From Starkeya sp. ORNL1 (lineage in GTDB: Bacteria > Pseudomonadota > Alphaproteobacteria > Rhizobiales > Xanthobacteraceae): 64,000 bases of DNA. Position numbers and translations under genes: made by a program. Positions 40,308 to 50,692 of the stretch are shown here, piece by piece; position 1 is the first letter of the stretch, and each line of letters starts with the position of its first letter. The notes below the pieces were generated by a model. The model did not search any database, was not told where the DNA came from, and saw only the letters and a program-made list of their open reading frames with translations. The DNA lies in the NCBI RefSeq assembly GCF_012971745.1, contig NZ_CP048834.1, forward strand, positions 5,155,001-5,219,000, written 5' to 3'.

Positions 40308-41285
40308 TCAGCCGCGCACCATTTCGCGCGGATCGAAGGTGATCTCGATGTCCTTCCAGGCGTCGTATTTGGAAGGGTTCAGCATATCGAAGGGCTGGCC
40401 GCGGAAGACGGCGCGGACCGCGCTCTCCCTCGCGGTCATGTAGAAGCCGCTCTGGCCCGAGGAGACCACTTGCGGCGGTCCGGCCAGCGTGCCGTCGATG
40501 TTCAGGCGGATGCGGATCGTGACGATCAGCTCCTCCGGATTGGCGGCGCCGGCCGGCGGGTTCCACAGTCCCATCAGCCGCGCCCGCAAGGCGTCGAGCT
40601 CGGTCTGCGACAGGGTCGCGGAGGTACCGCGGGTCGCGCCCAATGAGGCGGTGTTGTTGATGGTCTCGCCGGCCGACCAGGTACGCTGCGGCGTGCGCTT
40701 GTCGAGCAGCGCCGCGATCTGGTTGGCGTCGAACTTGCGCTCGTCCTGCTCCTTCGGCGGCGCCTGCACCACCTGCTTGGGCGGTGGCGGCTTCTTCGGC
40801 GGCACCGGGGGAGGCGGCGGCGGGATCTTGGCCTGCTCGGGCTTCGGCTCGTCCTTCTTCTCGGGCGGCTTCTGCTTGAGCGATTCGGCTTCCTTCGGCG
40901 GCGTCGGGGCCGGCTCCGGCGGCTTCACCTCGGCCTTGGGCGGGGTGGGCGGCTTGGGCTCGGGCGGCTTCACCTCCGGCGGGGGAGGGGGCGGCGGCGC
41001 CGGCTCGTTGGCGGCCTTGACCTCGGGCTTGTCGGTCGGCTTGTCGTCGAGGTTCTCGACCGGCTTCGGGGTATCGACCTTCTCGACCACCGGCTTCGGC
41101 GCTTCGACCTTCGGCGCGGTCTTCTTGCCCGCCATCATCTGCGACAGCTCGGCGTCGGAGATGATGTCGATCGGCATCGATTCCGCCGGCGGCACATCGA
41201 AGGGATGCGGCGAGGCGAAGGAGAAGATCATGAAGCCGAGAATGCCGGCATGAAGTGCGGTGGAGGAGGCGATACCCGCGCGCAT
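40308..41285 (-). CDS. tolA: Tol-Pal system protein TolA
   Basis: 325 aa: one N-terminal membrane anchor ([18 protein letters not shown]), a long Pro/Lys/Glu-rich periplasm-spanning domain (about 50-190) and a C-terminal TolA/TonB-like domain ([14 protein letters not shown]...[16 protein letters not shown]). Its middle region is proline-rich and not the helical KA-rich form of E. coli, as is common in Rhizobiales. It links the TolQR motor to TolB-Pal. It starts five bases after tolR. Confidence 0.92.
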   Translation of the reverse strand: MRAGIASSTALHAGILGFMIFSFASPHPFDVPPAESMPIDIISDAELSQMMAGKKTAPKVEAPKPVVEKVDTPKPVENLDDKPTDKPEVKAANEPAPPPPPPPEVKPPEPKPPTPPKAEVKPPEPAPTPPKEAESLKQKPPEKKDEPKPEQAKIPPPPPPVPPKKPPPPKQVVQAPPKEQDERKFDANQIAALLDKRTPQRTWSAGETINNTASLGATRGTSATLSQTELDALRARLMGLWNPPAGAANPEELIVTIRIRLNIDGTLAGPPQVVSSGQSGFYMTARESAVRAVFRGQPFDMLNPSKYDAWKDIEITFDPREMVRG

Positions 41286-41290
41286 GTCGC

Positions 41291-41743
41291 TCAGCCCCCC
41301 TGCTCGACCAGGGAGACGAGGGCGACACGCTTGAAGCCGGCGCCGGAGAGGCGGCCCATCACCTTCATCACCGTGCCGTAGTCGACGCTCCGGTCCCCGC
41401 GCACGAAGATGCGCTCGTCATAGCCGGCCTTGGCGATGGCCTGGAGCTTGGGCACCAGCTCGGTCACGTCGATCTCGGTGTCCTGCAGGAAGACCTGCCC
41501 CTTGTCGTTGATGGAGATGACAAGCGGTTCACGGTCCTGCTCGACCGCCTTGGCGTCGGTCTGCGGCAGGTCCAGCGGCACGGCGACGGTCAGCAAAGGC
41601 GCGGCCACCATGAAGATGATGAGCAGCACCAGCATCACGTCGACCATCGGGGTGACGTTGATCTCGGACATGACGGCCGCGCCGCCGCGTCGGCGTGAGC
41701 GCCGCGACTGCCAGCCGCCTCCCCCTCCAGATGCCATCCCCAT
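41291..41743 (-). CDS. tolR: Tol-Pal system protein TolR (ExbD family)
   Basis: 150 aa: one membrane segment containing the proton-pathway Asp (NVTPMVDVMLVLLIIFMVAA) and a periplasmic domain ending VMGRLSGAGFKRVALVS. It forms the proton-driven motor with TolQ. It is preceded by a Gly/Ser/Arg-rich cytoplasmic N-terminus and starts six bases after the tolQ stop. Confidence 0.95.
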   Translation of the reverse strand: MGMASGGGGGWQSRRSRRRGGAAVMSEINVTPMVDVMLVLLIIFMVAAPLLTVAVPLDLPQTDAKAVEQDREPLVISINDKGQVFLQDTEIDVTELVPKLQAIAKAGYDERIFVRGDRSVDYGTVMKVMGRLSGAGFKRVALVSLVEQGG

Positions 41744-41749
41744 GGCGCG

Positions 41750-42463
<714 letters not shown>

Positions 42464-42692
42464 AGGACCTCAACCTCGGCACCCAAATCGGGCGGTTCGC
42501 CCGGCCGGCGGCCGGTACGCAGATACTCACCAACGCCCTTTGATAGGTGTGGCATTCCGAAATCCACGGACACGACGACGCCCGTCGTTCCGTCACGTAC
42601 GCCCCGTCACCCACGGCCCGTGTTCTGCGGGGAATCCGACGAAACTTGGGCGTGCAAAGGCCCGCACCGCGGTCATTTAGCCCTTGATAAGG

Positions 42693-42707
42693 TTAATCGC
42701 CGGTTAG
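42693..42707 (-). promoter_or_regulatory. Degenerate CtrA box upstream of tolQ
   Basis: On the minus strand CTAA-N7-TTAACC: seven of eight core bases plus the following C of the CtrA consensus. It lies about 230 bases before tolQ and just before the ybgC stop. The rest of the 42464-42735 gap shows no gene. Confidence 0.35.
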
Positions 42708-42735
42708 CGTTGCTGCCACGCAACAGACCGCGGCG

Positions 42736-43269
42736 TCACGTCGCGGTCGGCGCTTGCACCGGGGTGCCTTCGGCGGGCGCGGGTGTGCCTTCGGCTTTGG
42801 CCGCCTTCATCGCGGCGCGGAGCGCATCGGGGATGCGGCGGGCGCGGCCTTGCGCCACGAAGGCGACCTTCACCTTGCCCTCGACCAGCAGTTCGCTGCC
42901 GCGCATCACCCGCTGCAGCAGGGTGATGGAGGCGCCGGCGACCTCGATCGGGGAGGTGTGGATCTCCAGCACGTCGTCGAATCGTGCGGGGCGCTGGAAG
43001 TCGATGCTCATGGAGCGCACCACGAAGGCGAAGCCCGGAGCCTCCTCCAGCGCCTGCCCGAACAATTCGCTCTGGCTGACGCCGATCAGGCGCAAATGGT
43101 CGGTGCGCGCGCGCTCCATGAATTTCAGGTAGTTGGCGTGATAGACGATCCCGGTGAAATCGGTGTCCTCGTAATAGACGCGGACCGCCAGCACATGGCC
43201 GCCCGGCACCAGCCGTCCGGCGAGGCCAAGGAAGGGATCGGACTTCAGGAGATCGAGGCGCTCATTCAT
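42736..43269 (-). CDS. ybgC: Tol-Pal associated acyl-CoA thioesterase YbgC
   Basis: A 177-aa hotdog-fold thioesterase. YYEDTDFTGIVYHANYLKFM holds the catalytic Asp and the family signature of 4-hydroxybenzoyl-CoA-thioesterase-like enzymes; RARTDHLRLIGVSQSEL follows. It hydrolyses short- or medium-chain acyl-CoA and is usually encoded ahead of tolQ. ATG 43269; the frame above it reads through a hairpin. The C-terminal 20 residues are a low-complexity Ala/Pro/Thr tail. Confidence 0.9.
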   Translation of the reverse strand: MNERLDLLKSDPFLGLAGRLVPGGHVLAVRVYYEDTDFTGIVYHANYLKFMERARTDHLRLIGVSQSELFGQALEEAPGFAFVVRSMSIDFQRPARFDDVLEIHTSPIEVAGASITLLQRVMRGSELLVEGKVKVAFVAQGRARRIPDALRAAMKAAKAEGTPAPAEGTPVQAPTAT

Positions 43270-43287
43270 GGCGCCCTCATAAACGAG

Positions 43288-43317
43288 ACCGCGCCCCTTG
43301 TGAACAAAGGGCGCGGT
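43288..43317 (-). terminator. Hairpin immediately upstream of ybgC
   Basis: ACCGCGCCCCTTG and CAAAGGGCGCGGT form a 13-bp stem with one mismatch, 19 bases before the ybgC ATG. Its position fits a terminator for upstream transcription or an attenuator in the ybgC leader; the T-run is poor. Confidence 0.4.
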
Positions 43318-43330
43318 TTGGAGGGCCACG

Positions 43331-43436
43331 TCATCCTGAGGTGCCGCGAAGCGGCCTCGACGGATGCCCGTCCTAGATGGCCGTCTTCTGCTTCAGCATC
43401 CTTCGAGGCTCGCCTACGGCTCGCACCTCAGGATGA
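43331..43436. repeat. Dispersed paired palindromic repeat, family A copy 6
   Basis: Units at 43331-43367 and 43397-43436 between ybgC and the DUF2852 gene. Confidence 0.9.
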
Positions 43437-43460
43437 CGTCGCGTTGGACACGAAAACGAA

Positions 43461-43483
43461 ATGGCCGGCGCGGGGCCGGCCAT
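43461..43483 (-). terminator. Terminator of the DUF2852 gene
   Basis: ATGGCCGGC and GCCGGCCAT stem nine bases past the stop, followed on the minus strand by TTCGTTTTCG. Confidence 0.65.
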
Positions 43484-43492
43484 CCGTAGAGT

Positions 43493-43936
43493 TCAATTGC
43501 CGGTGTTCTCGGCCGGGGGCTGCGGCGGGGTGGCCGGACGGTTGCGGCGGTCGGCCATGAACTGGTCGAACTCCGACTTGTCCTTGGCCTGACGCAGGCG
43601 CTCAAGGAAATCCTTGAACTCGCGCTCTTCGTCCTCGAGCCGGCGCAGTGTCTCCTCGCGATACTCGTCGAAGGCGCGATTGCCGCTCGGGCGGAAGCCG
43701 CGGCCCCATTGGCCGCCACGACCCCAACGCCCGTCGAAGGCGTTACGAACGGCGTCGCGGCCCTGTTCCTGCCAATGCGCGAAATCCGTTTGCCTGCTTC
43801 TGCATCCCATGCGTCCGCTCCCTATCGAGAAGGCCAGGATCGCCAGACCCAGGGGCCACCAGGCCATGAAGCCCAGGACCGTGAGGGCGATCCAGGCCGG
43901 TTTGCCGTATGAGTCGAGCTTCTGTGCAAGCTCCAT
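43493..43936 (-). CDS. DUF2852 family membrane protein
   Basis: 147 aa. One N-terminal membrane segment (WIALTVLGFMAWWPLGLAIL) is followed by a linker and a charged helix with GNRAFDEYREETLRRLEDEE and FLERLRQAKDKSEFDQFMAD, the signature of DUF2852, an alphaproteobacterial family of unknown function. It lies between ybgC and the TetR gene, all on the minus strand, but is insulated by its own terminator-like hairpin. Confidence 0.88.
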   Translation of the reverse strand: MELAQKLDSYGKPAWIALTVLGFMAWWPLGLAILAFSIGSGRMGCRSRQTDFAHWQEQGRDAVRNAFDGRWGRGGQWGRGFRPSGNRAFDEYREETLRRLEDEEREFKDFLERLRQAKDKSEFDQFMADRRNRPATPPQPPAENTGN

Positions 43937-44017
43937 GGCATCGGTCCCTGGTTAATGTTAAACACATTTACATAGTTAGGTAGCTCAAAGCCGGTTGTCA
44001 ATATCGGCCGCGCCGAC

Positions 44018-44650
44018 TTACTCGGGCTTGTCGCCTAAGCCTTTGAGGTAGATAAGAAAACCGGCTTCCAGGAGCTCTTCCGGCGGCATCGGTGTGCGCC
44101 GCCGTGCGCCGTCGGCGCGGCCGAACAGCGAAGCGACACCATGCGCCAGCGCCCAGATGTGCAGCGCCACCATCAGCGCCGGCGGGCGCCCGGCTGCCGG
44201 CATCTGCGCCACCAGCACCTCCGCGGCCTCGCGCAGCACGCCGAAGGCGCGCTGGCCCGCCTGCGCGAGCGCGGGATCGGCATCGGTGGCGATGCCGGAT
44301 TCGAACATCGCGACATAGTCCGCCGGATGGGTACGGGCGAATTCGAGATAGGCGCGGCCCATGCGCTCGAAGGCCTCCGTCGGGCTCGGGCGGCCTTCGT
44401 CCCAGCCCGCCTTCAGGGCGTCGGCGAAACGCTCGAAGCCGGACGCGGCGACGGCCGCCAGCAATTGGTCGCGGTCGCGAAAATGACGGTAGGGCGCGGC
44501 CGGGCTGACCCCGGCACGGCGCGCCGCCTCGGCGAAGGTGGCGCCGGCTGGGCCGCGCTCGGCAATCAGGTCGAGCGCCGCCTTCATCAGGGCTTCCCGC
44601 AGGTTGCCATGATGATAGCCGCGCGGCCCGTCATTCTTCGACCAGCTCAT
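44018..44650 (-). CDS. TetR-family transcriptional regulator
   Basis: 210 aa. The N-terminal helix-turn-helix is typical ([40 protein letters not shown]). The C-terminal domain resembles the WHG (TetR_C_33) type, with LHIWALAHGVASLF. The ligand and targets are unknown; the nearest genes (ruvB upstream, DUF2852 downstream) give no hint. Confidence 0.88.
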   Translation of the reverse strand: MSWSKNDGPRGYHHGNLREALMKAALDLIAERGPAGATFAEAARRAGVSPAAPYRHFRDRDQLLAAVAASGFERFADALKAGWDEGRPSPTEAFERMGRAYLEFARTHPADYVAMFESGIATDADPALAQAGQRAFGVLREAAEVLVAQMPAAGRPPALMVALHIWALAHGVASLFGRADGARRRTPMPPEELLEAGFLIYLKGLGDKPE

Positions 44651-44707
44651 GTGAAGAGCACTTACATCAGGCGGAGGCCGGCGTCGATGTCACTCGCCGC
44701 CCCACCT

Positions 44708-45745
44708 CTAGTCGCCACCTTCATCGAACAGCGGCATCTGGTTGGAGCTGGGGGGCGCGGCGAGGCCGAGATGCTTGAAGGCGTGGGCGGTGAGCACGCG
44801 CCCGCGTGGGGTGCGCTGGAGGAAGCCCTGCTGCACGAGGAACGGCTCGATGATCTCCTCGATGGCGTCGCGCGGCTCGGAGAGCGCCGCGGCGATGGTC
44901 TCGACGCCGACCGGCCCGCCGCCATAATTCATGGCGATCACCGTGAGATAGCGCCGGTCCATCTGGTCGAGGCCGGACTGGTCGACTTCGAGATGGCTGA
45001 GCGCGTGGTCGGCGGCCTTGCGGTCGATGGTGTCGGCACCGGCCACATGGGCGAAATCGCGGACCCGGCGCAACAGGCGGCCGGCAATGCGCGGCGTGCC
45101 GCGGGCGCGGCGGGCGATCTCGCGGGCGCCGTCCTTGGAAATCGGGATGCCCAGCACCCGCGCGCCGCGGGTGACGACCAGCTCCAGCTCTTCCACCGTG
45201 TAGAAATTGAGCCGCACCGGTATGCCGAAGCGGTCGCGCAGCGGCGTGGTGAGCAGGCCGGAGCGGGTCGTCGCCCCGACCAGAGTGAATTTCGACAGCG
45301 AGATCTTCACCGAGCGCGCGGCCGGGCCCTCGCCGATGATGAGGTCCAGCTCATAATCCTCCATCGCCGGATAGAGGATTTCCTCCACCGCCGGACTGAG
45401 CCGGTGGATCTCGTCGATGAACAGGACGTCGCGTTCCTCGAGATTGGTCAGCAGCGCCGCGAGGTCGCCGGCCTTGGCGATCACCGGGCCGGAGGTCGAG
45501 CGGAAGCCGACGCCCAGCTCGCGCGCCACGATCTGCGCCAGCGTGGTCTTGCCCAGCCCCGGCGGGCCGACGAACAGCACATGGTCGAGCGCTTCATTAC
45601 GTGCCTTGGCCGCCTTGATGAAGACGCTGAGATTGGCCCGTGCCTGCTCCTGGCCAATGAATTCGGCGAGGAATTGCGGGCGCAGCGAAGCCTCCGCCGC
45701 ATCCTCCTCGCGCCGCTCCGGGGTAATGACGCGGGTGGCGCTCAT
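44708..45745 (-). CDS. ruvB: Holliday junction branch-migration helicase RuvB
   Basis: A 345-aa AAA+ motor. Walker [14 protein letters not shown] is at residues 59-71, Walker [16 protein letters not shown] near 112, sensor [19 protein letters not shown], and a C-terminal winged helix ([20 protein letters not shown]). Drives branch migration with RuvA; 13 bases after the ruvA stop in the ruvC-x-ruvA-ruvB operon. Confidence 0.97.
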   Translation of the reverse strand: MSATRVITPERREEDAAEASLRPQFLAEFIGQEQARANLSVFIKAAKARNEALDHVLFVGPPGLGKTTLAQIVARELGVGFRSTSGPVIAKAGDLAALLTNLEERDVLFIDEIHRLSPAVEEILYPAMEDYELDLIIGEGPAARSVKISLSKFTLVGATTRSGLLTTPLRDRFGIPVRLNFYTVEELELVVTRGARVLGIPISKDGAREIARRARGTPRIAGRLLRRVRDFAHVAGADTIDRKAADHALSHLEVDQSGLDQMDRRYLTVIAMNYGGGPVGVETIAAALSEPRDAIEEIIEPFLVQQGFLQRTPRGRVLTAHAFKHLGLAAPPSSNQMPLFDEGGD

Positions 45746-45758
45746 TGTCCGTATGCCT

Positions 45759-46376
45759 TCACCGCGCCAGCTCCTTCAACCCGAGCCGGATCAGCTTGGC
45801 GGTGTCCGCGTCCTCGCCGGCTTCGCGCACGGCTGCGGCTATGGCGGCGCTGGCCTGGAGCTGGGCATAGCCGAGATTGACCAGCGCCGAGACGGCGTCC
45901 GACACCGGCGCCGGCGCGCGCCTGGCTTCCAGTTGCCCGGCGAGCTGCGCCACCACCGGATCGATGCTGGCATAGCCCGGCGCCTTGTCCTTCAATTCGG
46001 CGACGATGCGGGCGGCGACCTTGGGGCCGACGCCGTTGGCACGCGCCACCATCGCCCGGTCGCCGAGCGCCACGGCATTGGCGAGTTCGGACGGCGAGAG
46101 GGTGGAGAGCACGTTCAAAGCCACCTTGGCGCCGACGCCCTGGACATTCTGCAGCAGCAGGAACCACGCCTTCTCGGCTTCCGAGGCGAAGCCGTAGAGC
46201 CGGATCATGTCCTCGCGCACGAAGGTCTCGATGAACAGCACCGCGGCTTCGCCCACCGGGGGCAGCGCCTGCAAGGTGCGGCCGGAGCAATGCACCAGAT
46301 AGCCGACACCCTGCACGTCGAGAATGACGTGGTCGTCGGCATAGGTATCGACGATGCCCTTCAGTTTGCCGATCAT
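45759..46376 (-). CDS. ruvA: Holliday junction DNA-binding protein RuvA
   Basis: 205 aa. N-terminal OB domain [20 protein letters not shown], helix-hairpin-helix segments ([20 protein letters not shown] and [20 protein letters not shown]) and a C-terminal RuvB-binding domain ([20 protein letters not shown]). Start at ATG 46376, overlapping the preceding DUF1772 stop by four bases (ATGA), so translation is coupled to that gene. Confidence 0.96.
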   Translation of the reverse strand: MIGKLKGIVDTYADDHVILDVQGVGYLVHCSGRTLQALPPVGEAAVLFIETFVREDMIRLYGFASEAEKAWFLLLQNVQGVGAKVALNVLSTLSPSELANAVALGDRAMVARANGVGPKVAARIVAELKDKAPGYASIDPVVAQLAGQLEARRAPAPVSDAVSALVNLGYAQLQASAAIAAAVREAGEDADTAKLIRLGLKELAR

Positions 46377-46807
46377 GCGTCCGTCGCCGCCGCCCAGAGG
46401 AAGCACAGCATCGAGGCCGCGCCGAAGACAGTGCGCACCATGTGCAACCAGCCCCAGCGCTCGACCAGCCGACGGGTGCCGGCGTCGGCCTTCGCTTCCT
46501 GCGTCATCAGCAGGCGATTATTGGTGGGGAAGATCACCAGGAGCGTATAGGGCCAGTTGGCCAGCATCAGCAGGGCGCCCATCAGCGCGCGCCAGTCGCC
46601 GCTCTGCCAGAAGGCGGCGGCGCCGACGAGGAAGACGATCAGAGCCAATGGCGCCTGCAGCGCGAAGCCGTGCTTGTAGGAGGGCTTCCATTCGCGCAGT
46701 AGATTGGCGTCGTCCAGCGTGAGGCGTGCCGGCTGCTCGGCGACGTTCACATAGAGCGCGGCCCCGGTGAACAGTGCGGCCAGCATCAGCCCCAGAAGCT
46801 CCAGCAT
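46373..46807 (-). CDS. DUF1772 (anthrone-oxygenase-like) membrane protein
   Basis: 144 aa with four predicted membrane segments. [14 protein letters not shown] at the start and [17 protein letters not shown] fit the DUF1772 family, in which some fungal members are anthrone oxygenases; bacterial roles are unknown. It is wedged between ruvC (10-base gap) and ruvA (4-base overlap), so it must be expressed with the junction-resolution genes although no functional link is known. Confidence 0.8.
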   Translation of the reverse strand: MLELLGLMLAALFTGAALYVNVAEQPARLTLDDANLLREWKPSYKHGFALQAPLALIVFLVGAAAFWQSGDWRALMGALLMLANWPYTLLVIFPTNNRLLMTQEAKADAGTRRLVERWGWLHMVRTVFGAASMLCFLWAAATDA

Positions 46808-46816
46808 TGCCCGCCT

Positions 46817-47332
46817 CTACCGCGCCATGACGGCAGCCCTGAGCGCTGCCGCGCCCCTATGCTGCGCGTGGGTGACAGCGACGGCAAGCGCGTCGGCGGC
46901 GTCGTCGGTCTCGAAATCGGCGCGGGGCAGCAGCACCTTCACCATCATGCGGATCTGCGCCTTCTCGGCGCGGCCGGCGCCGACCACGGTCTTCTTGACC
47001 AGCAACGCGGCATATTCGGCGACCGGCAAGCCCGCGAGTGCCGGGGTGACCAGTACGACGCCTCGCGCCTGGCCGAGCTTCAGGGTCGAGGCCGGATTCA
47101 CATTGACGAAGGTCTCCTCGACCGCGGCCTCTTCCGGCAACTGAGCGCGGATGACGGCGGCGATCCCATCGTGCAGATGCGCGAGACGCACAGCCAGGGG
47201 TGCGTCCTCGGGCGGCAGCACGGTGCCGCAGGCGACGAAGGAGAGCTTGGAGCCAAGCACGTCGATTACCCCCCAGCCGGTACGGCGGAGGCCGGGATCG
47301 AGGCCGAGGATGCGAATCGGACGTTGCACCAT
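46817..47332 (-). CDS. ruvC: Crossover junction endodeoxyribonuclease RuvC
   Basis: A 171-aa resolvase. The catalytic Asp lies in [16 protein letters not shown] (D12), followed by [20 protein letters not shown] and the last acidic pair in [17 protein letters not shown]. Cuts Holliday junctions with RuvAB. First gene of its operon; a family A repeat lies 55 bases upstream. Confidence 0.96.
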   Translation of the reverse strand: MVQRPIRILGLDPGLRRTGWGVIDVLGSKLSFVACGTVLPPEDAPLAVRLAHLHDGIAAVIRAQLPEEAAVEETFVNVNPASTLKLGQARGVVLVTPALAGLPVAEYAALLVKKTVVGAGRAEKAQIRMMVKVLLPRADFETDDAADALAVAVTHAQHRGAAALRAAVMAR

Positions 47333-47387
47333 GGGAAAGGGCGTAGCCGAACAAAGGACGAACGGCTAGGGCGTTGCTCTGCGTGAA

Positions 47388-47486
47388 CATCCTTCGAGGC
47401 CCGGCTGAAGCCGGACACCTCAGGATGAGGTCGCTTTTAATATGAACCTCATCCTGAGGTGCGAGCGCAGCGAGCCTCGAAGGATG
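47388..47486. repeat. Dispersed paired palindromic repeat, family A copy 7
   Basis: An inverted CATCCTTCGAGG pair between ruvC and the aldo/keto reductase gene, with flanking AGAGCAACG/CGTTGCTCT extending the palindrome. Confidence 0.9.
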
Positions 47487-47525
47487 CTCACGCAGAGCAA
47501 CGTCCCTCGATGCTCACACGCCTTG

Positions 47526-48521
<996 letters not shown>

Positions 48522-48638
48522 GGTCGTGTCTCCTTTGGCCGTGCCAGAGCCCGGCGAAATCAAGGCCATGACTATGCTACGTCCGGCTTCGTGCGATAAT
48601 CCGTCGTGAACAGCACGGGCTGTACGGAATATCGAACA

Positions 48639-49541
48639 ATGCTGGAACCTGACCTCGCCGATCTCGGCGCCTTCGCGGATGTCGCCCGTCATCGGAGCTT
48701 CCGCGGCGCGGCGAGCCTGCGCGGCGTGTCGCCCTCGACCTTGAGCGAGGCGGTGCGCCGGCTGGAGGAGCGGCTCGGGGTGCGCCTGCTCAACCGCACC
48801 ACGCGCAGCGTGACGCTGACCGAGGCCGGCGCCCGTCTGCTCGACCGGCTGCTGCCCGCGCTCAGTGAGGTTTCTGAAGCGCTCGACACGGTGAACAGCT
48901 TTCGCGACAGCCCGACCGGCACGCTCCGGCTCAATGTGCCGATCATCGTCGCGCGCATGGTGTTGCCGGGGCTGGTGGAGGGGTTCCTCAAGGCGCACCC
49001 CGGCATCACGCTGGAGGTGGCGGCGGAGGACACCTTCGTCGATGTGCTGGCGGCCGGTTTCGATGCCGGGGTGCGTTACGGCGAGCGGCTGGAACAGGAC
49101 ATGATCGCGGTGCCGATCGGCCCGCGCCGGCAGAGCTTCGCCGCGGGAGCCTCGCCCGCCTATCTGGCGGTGCACGGCGAACCCCGGCATCCGCGCGAGC
49201 TATTGGATCACGCCTGCATCCGCCACCGCTTCCCGAGCGGCGTGCTGCCGGCATGGGAGTTCGAGCGCAATGGCGAGATCGTGCGGGTCAATCCGGGCGG
49301 CCCGCTGATCGCCTCGAACATCGAACTGCAGCTTGCCACGGCCATCGCCGGCCTCGGCATCGTCAGCAGCTTTGAATGGTTGCTGGCGCCTTCCTTCGCG
49401 AGCGGCGCACTGGTGCCGGTGCTGCCCGACTGGTGGCAGGAATTCGAAGGGCCGTTCCTCTATTATCCGAGCCGCCGGCTGCTGCCGGCGCCGCTGCGCG
49501 CCTTTATCGACTATGTGCGCGAGAGGGGCGACGCACGCTGA
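48639..49541 (+). CDS. LysR-family transcriptional regulator
   Basis: 300 aa. The N-terminal winged helix (LGAFADVARHRSFRGAASLR, SEAVRRLEERLGVRLLNRTT) and a C-terminal periplasmic-binding-like effector domain (VRYGERLEQDMIAVPIGPRR) are typical. It is divergent from the aldo/keto reductase, its likely target. ATG 48639 is preferred over GTG 48606. Its last 38 bases overlap the convergent EamA gene. Confidence 0.9.
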   Translation: MLEPDLADLGAFADVARHRSFRGAASLRGVSPSTLSEAVRRLEERLGVRLLNRTTRSVTLTEAGARLLDRLLPALSEVSEALDTVNSFRDSPTGTLRLNVPIIVARMVLPGLVEGFLKAHPGITLEVAAEDTFVDVLAAGFDAGVRYGERLEQDMIAVPIGPRRQSFAAGASPAYLAVHGEPRHPRELLDHACIRHRFPSGVLPAWEFERNGEIVRVNPGGPLIASNIELQLATAIAGLGIVSSFEWLLAPSFASGALVPVLPDWWQEFEGPFLYYPSRRLLPAPLRAFIDYVRERGDAR

Positions 49542-50448
49542 TCGCGCCGCTGGCCAGCGCGACGCCGAGGCCGGTCGCCACGATGCCGGTGATCGCCGCG
49601 GCGTCCGGATGCTCGCCGAGCACCGGCACCGCGATCAGCGCCGCGAGTGGCGGTACCAGTCCGGTGAAGGCTGCGGCGCGCGAGGAGCCGAGTTTCTCGA
49701 TGGCGACACCGAAGGCGAGCAGCGCCACCAGCGCGCCGACGCCCTGGATGCCGAGCTGCACCAGGATTTCCAGACCCTCGCCGGCGTTAAACGCCGCGAT
49801 CAGCGGCGGCAGGCCGAACGGCGTCAGGATGATGAGCGACCATATCCCGATCAGCCCGACGATCTCGGCCGAACTCATGCCGGCGCGCGGGAAGGCGATG
49901 GTGTAGCCCGACCACATCACGGCGCCGGTGAGGAGCAGCAGATGGCCGCGCCAGGAACCATCGTGGGATTCGAGGATGCCGCGCCCGCCGAGCGCCAGCA
50001 CGCCCAGCGCGATGCAGGCGAAGCCGATCATGCGCAGCCGGCTGAGCCTCTCGCCGAAGAAGGCGACGAGGACCACTGCGACCACCAGCGGCATGGTGCC
50101 GGGCAGCAGCGGCCCGACATCGGCGGCGGGCACGAAACGCATCGCATTGCCGACCACCAGGAAGAAGCAGACGCCCGAACCCATGAAACAGAACAGGAAC
50201 GGGAGGCGGCCGGTCTTCGGGATCAGGCCGATGCGCCACCAGGCGGGGGCGAGCACCACCGCGGTGACGACGAAGCGCAGCCAGCCGGCCGCCGCCGGCG
50301 GCAGATGCCCCGAGACGGCATGCCGGGTGGCGACGATCCAGGCGCCCCAGATGCTGACGGCGAACAGCGCGGCGCCGATGCCGATAAGGCGGTCGCGCCG
50401 TGCCGCTGCCTCCAGCGTGGCCGGTGGCAGTGAAGGGGTAGCATCCAT
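49504..50448 (-). CDS. EamA/DMT-superfamily exporter
   Basis: A 314-aa inner-membrane protein with ten predicted segments in two EamA repeats (ALFAVSIWGAWIVATRHAVS opens the first; LLTGAVMWSGYTIAFPRAG the second). Probably exports metabolites such as amino acids. ATG 50448 is used; the frame extends to 50493. Its end overlaps the LysR gene convergently by 38 bases, unusual but plausible. Confidence 0.88.
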   Translation of the reverse strand: MDATPSLPPATLEAAARRDRLIGIGAALFAVSIWGAWIVATRHAVSGHLPPAAAGWLRFVVTAVVLAPAWWRIGLIPKTGRLPFLFCFMGSGVCFFLVVGNAMRFVPAADVGPLLPGTMPLVVAVVLVAFFGERLSRLRMIGFACIALGVLALGGRGILESHDGSWRGHLLLLTGAVMWSGYTIAFPRAGMSSAEIVGLIGIWSLIILTPFGLPPLIAAFNAGEGLEILVQLGIQGVGALVALLAFGVAIEKLGSSRAAAFTGLVPPLAALIAVPVLGEHPDAAAITGIVATGLGVALASGAISVRRPSRAHSR

Positions 50449-50576
50449 GGGGTGGGCTCCCGCGCCGCGCGCTCGCGGCATGTCGCGCTGCAATATGGGG
50501 AGCGGGTGCCGCGGGACAAATGAGTTTTACGAATGGACTCGGCAATGAAAGGCGATGGATCGGTGCTCTGTTCGAG

Positions 50577-50675
50577 CATCCTTCGAGGCTCGCTGCGCGA
50601 GCACCTCGGGATGAGGTTTTCCTTTTAGAGCGACCTCATCCTGAGGTGCCCGGCAGCGCCGGGCCTCGAAGGGTG
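50577..50675. repeat. Dispersed paired palindromic repeat, family A copy 8
   Basis: An inverted pair between the sdaA end and the EamA gene; the right unit ends GAAGGGTG in place of GAAGGATG. Confidence 0.88.
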
Positions 50676-50692
50676 CTGAAGCCACGCGGGCC

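Noticed and set aside
43950..43975. TTAATGTTAAAC region upstream of the DUF2852 gene as a CtrA box
   Set aside because: Spacing between the TTAA tetramers is 2 bases, not 7.
48522..49190. N-terminal extension of the aldo/keto reductase frame
   Set aside because: The added 220 residues are antisense to the LysR gene and unlike any reductase; ATG 48521 gives the family length.
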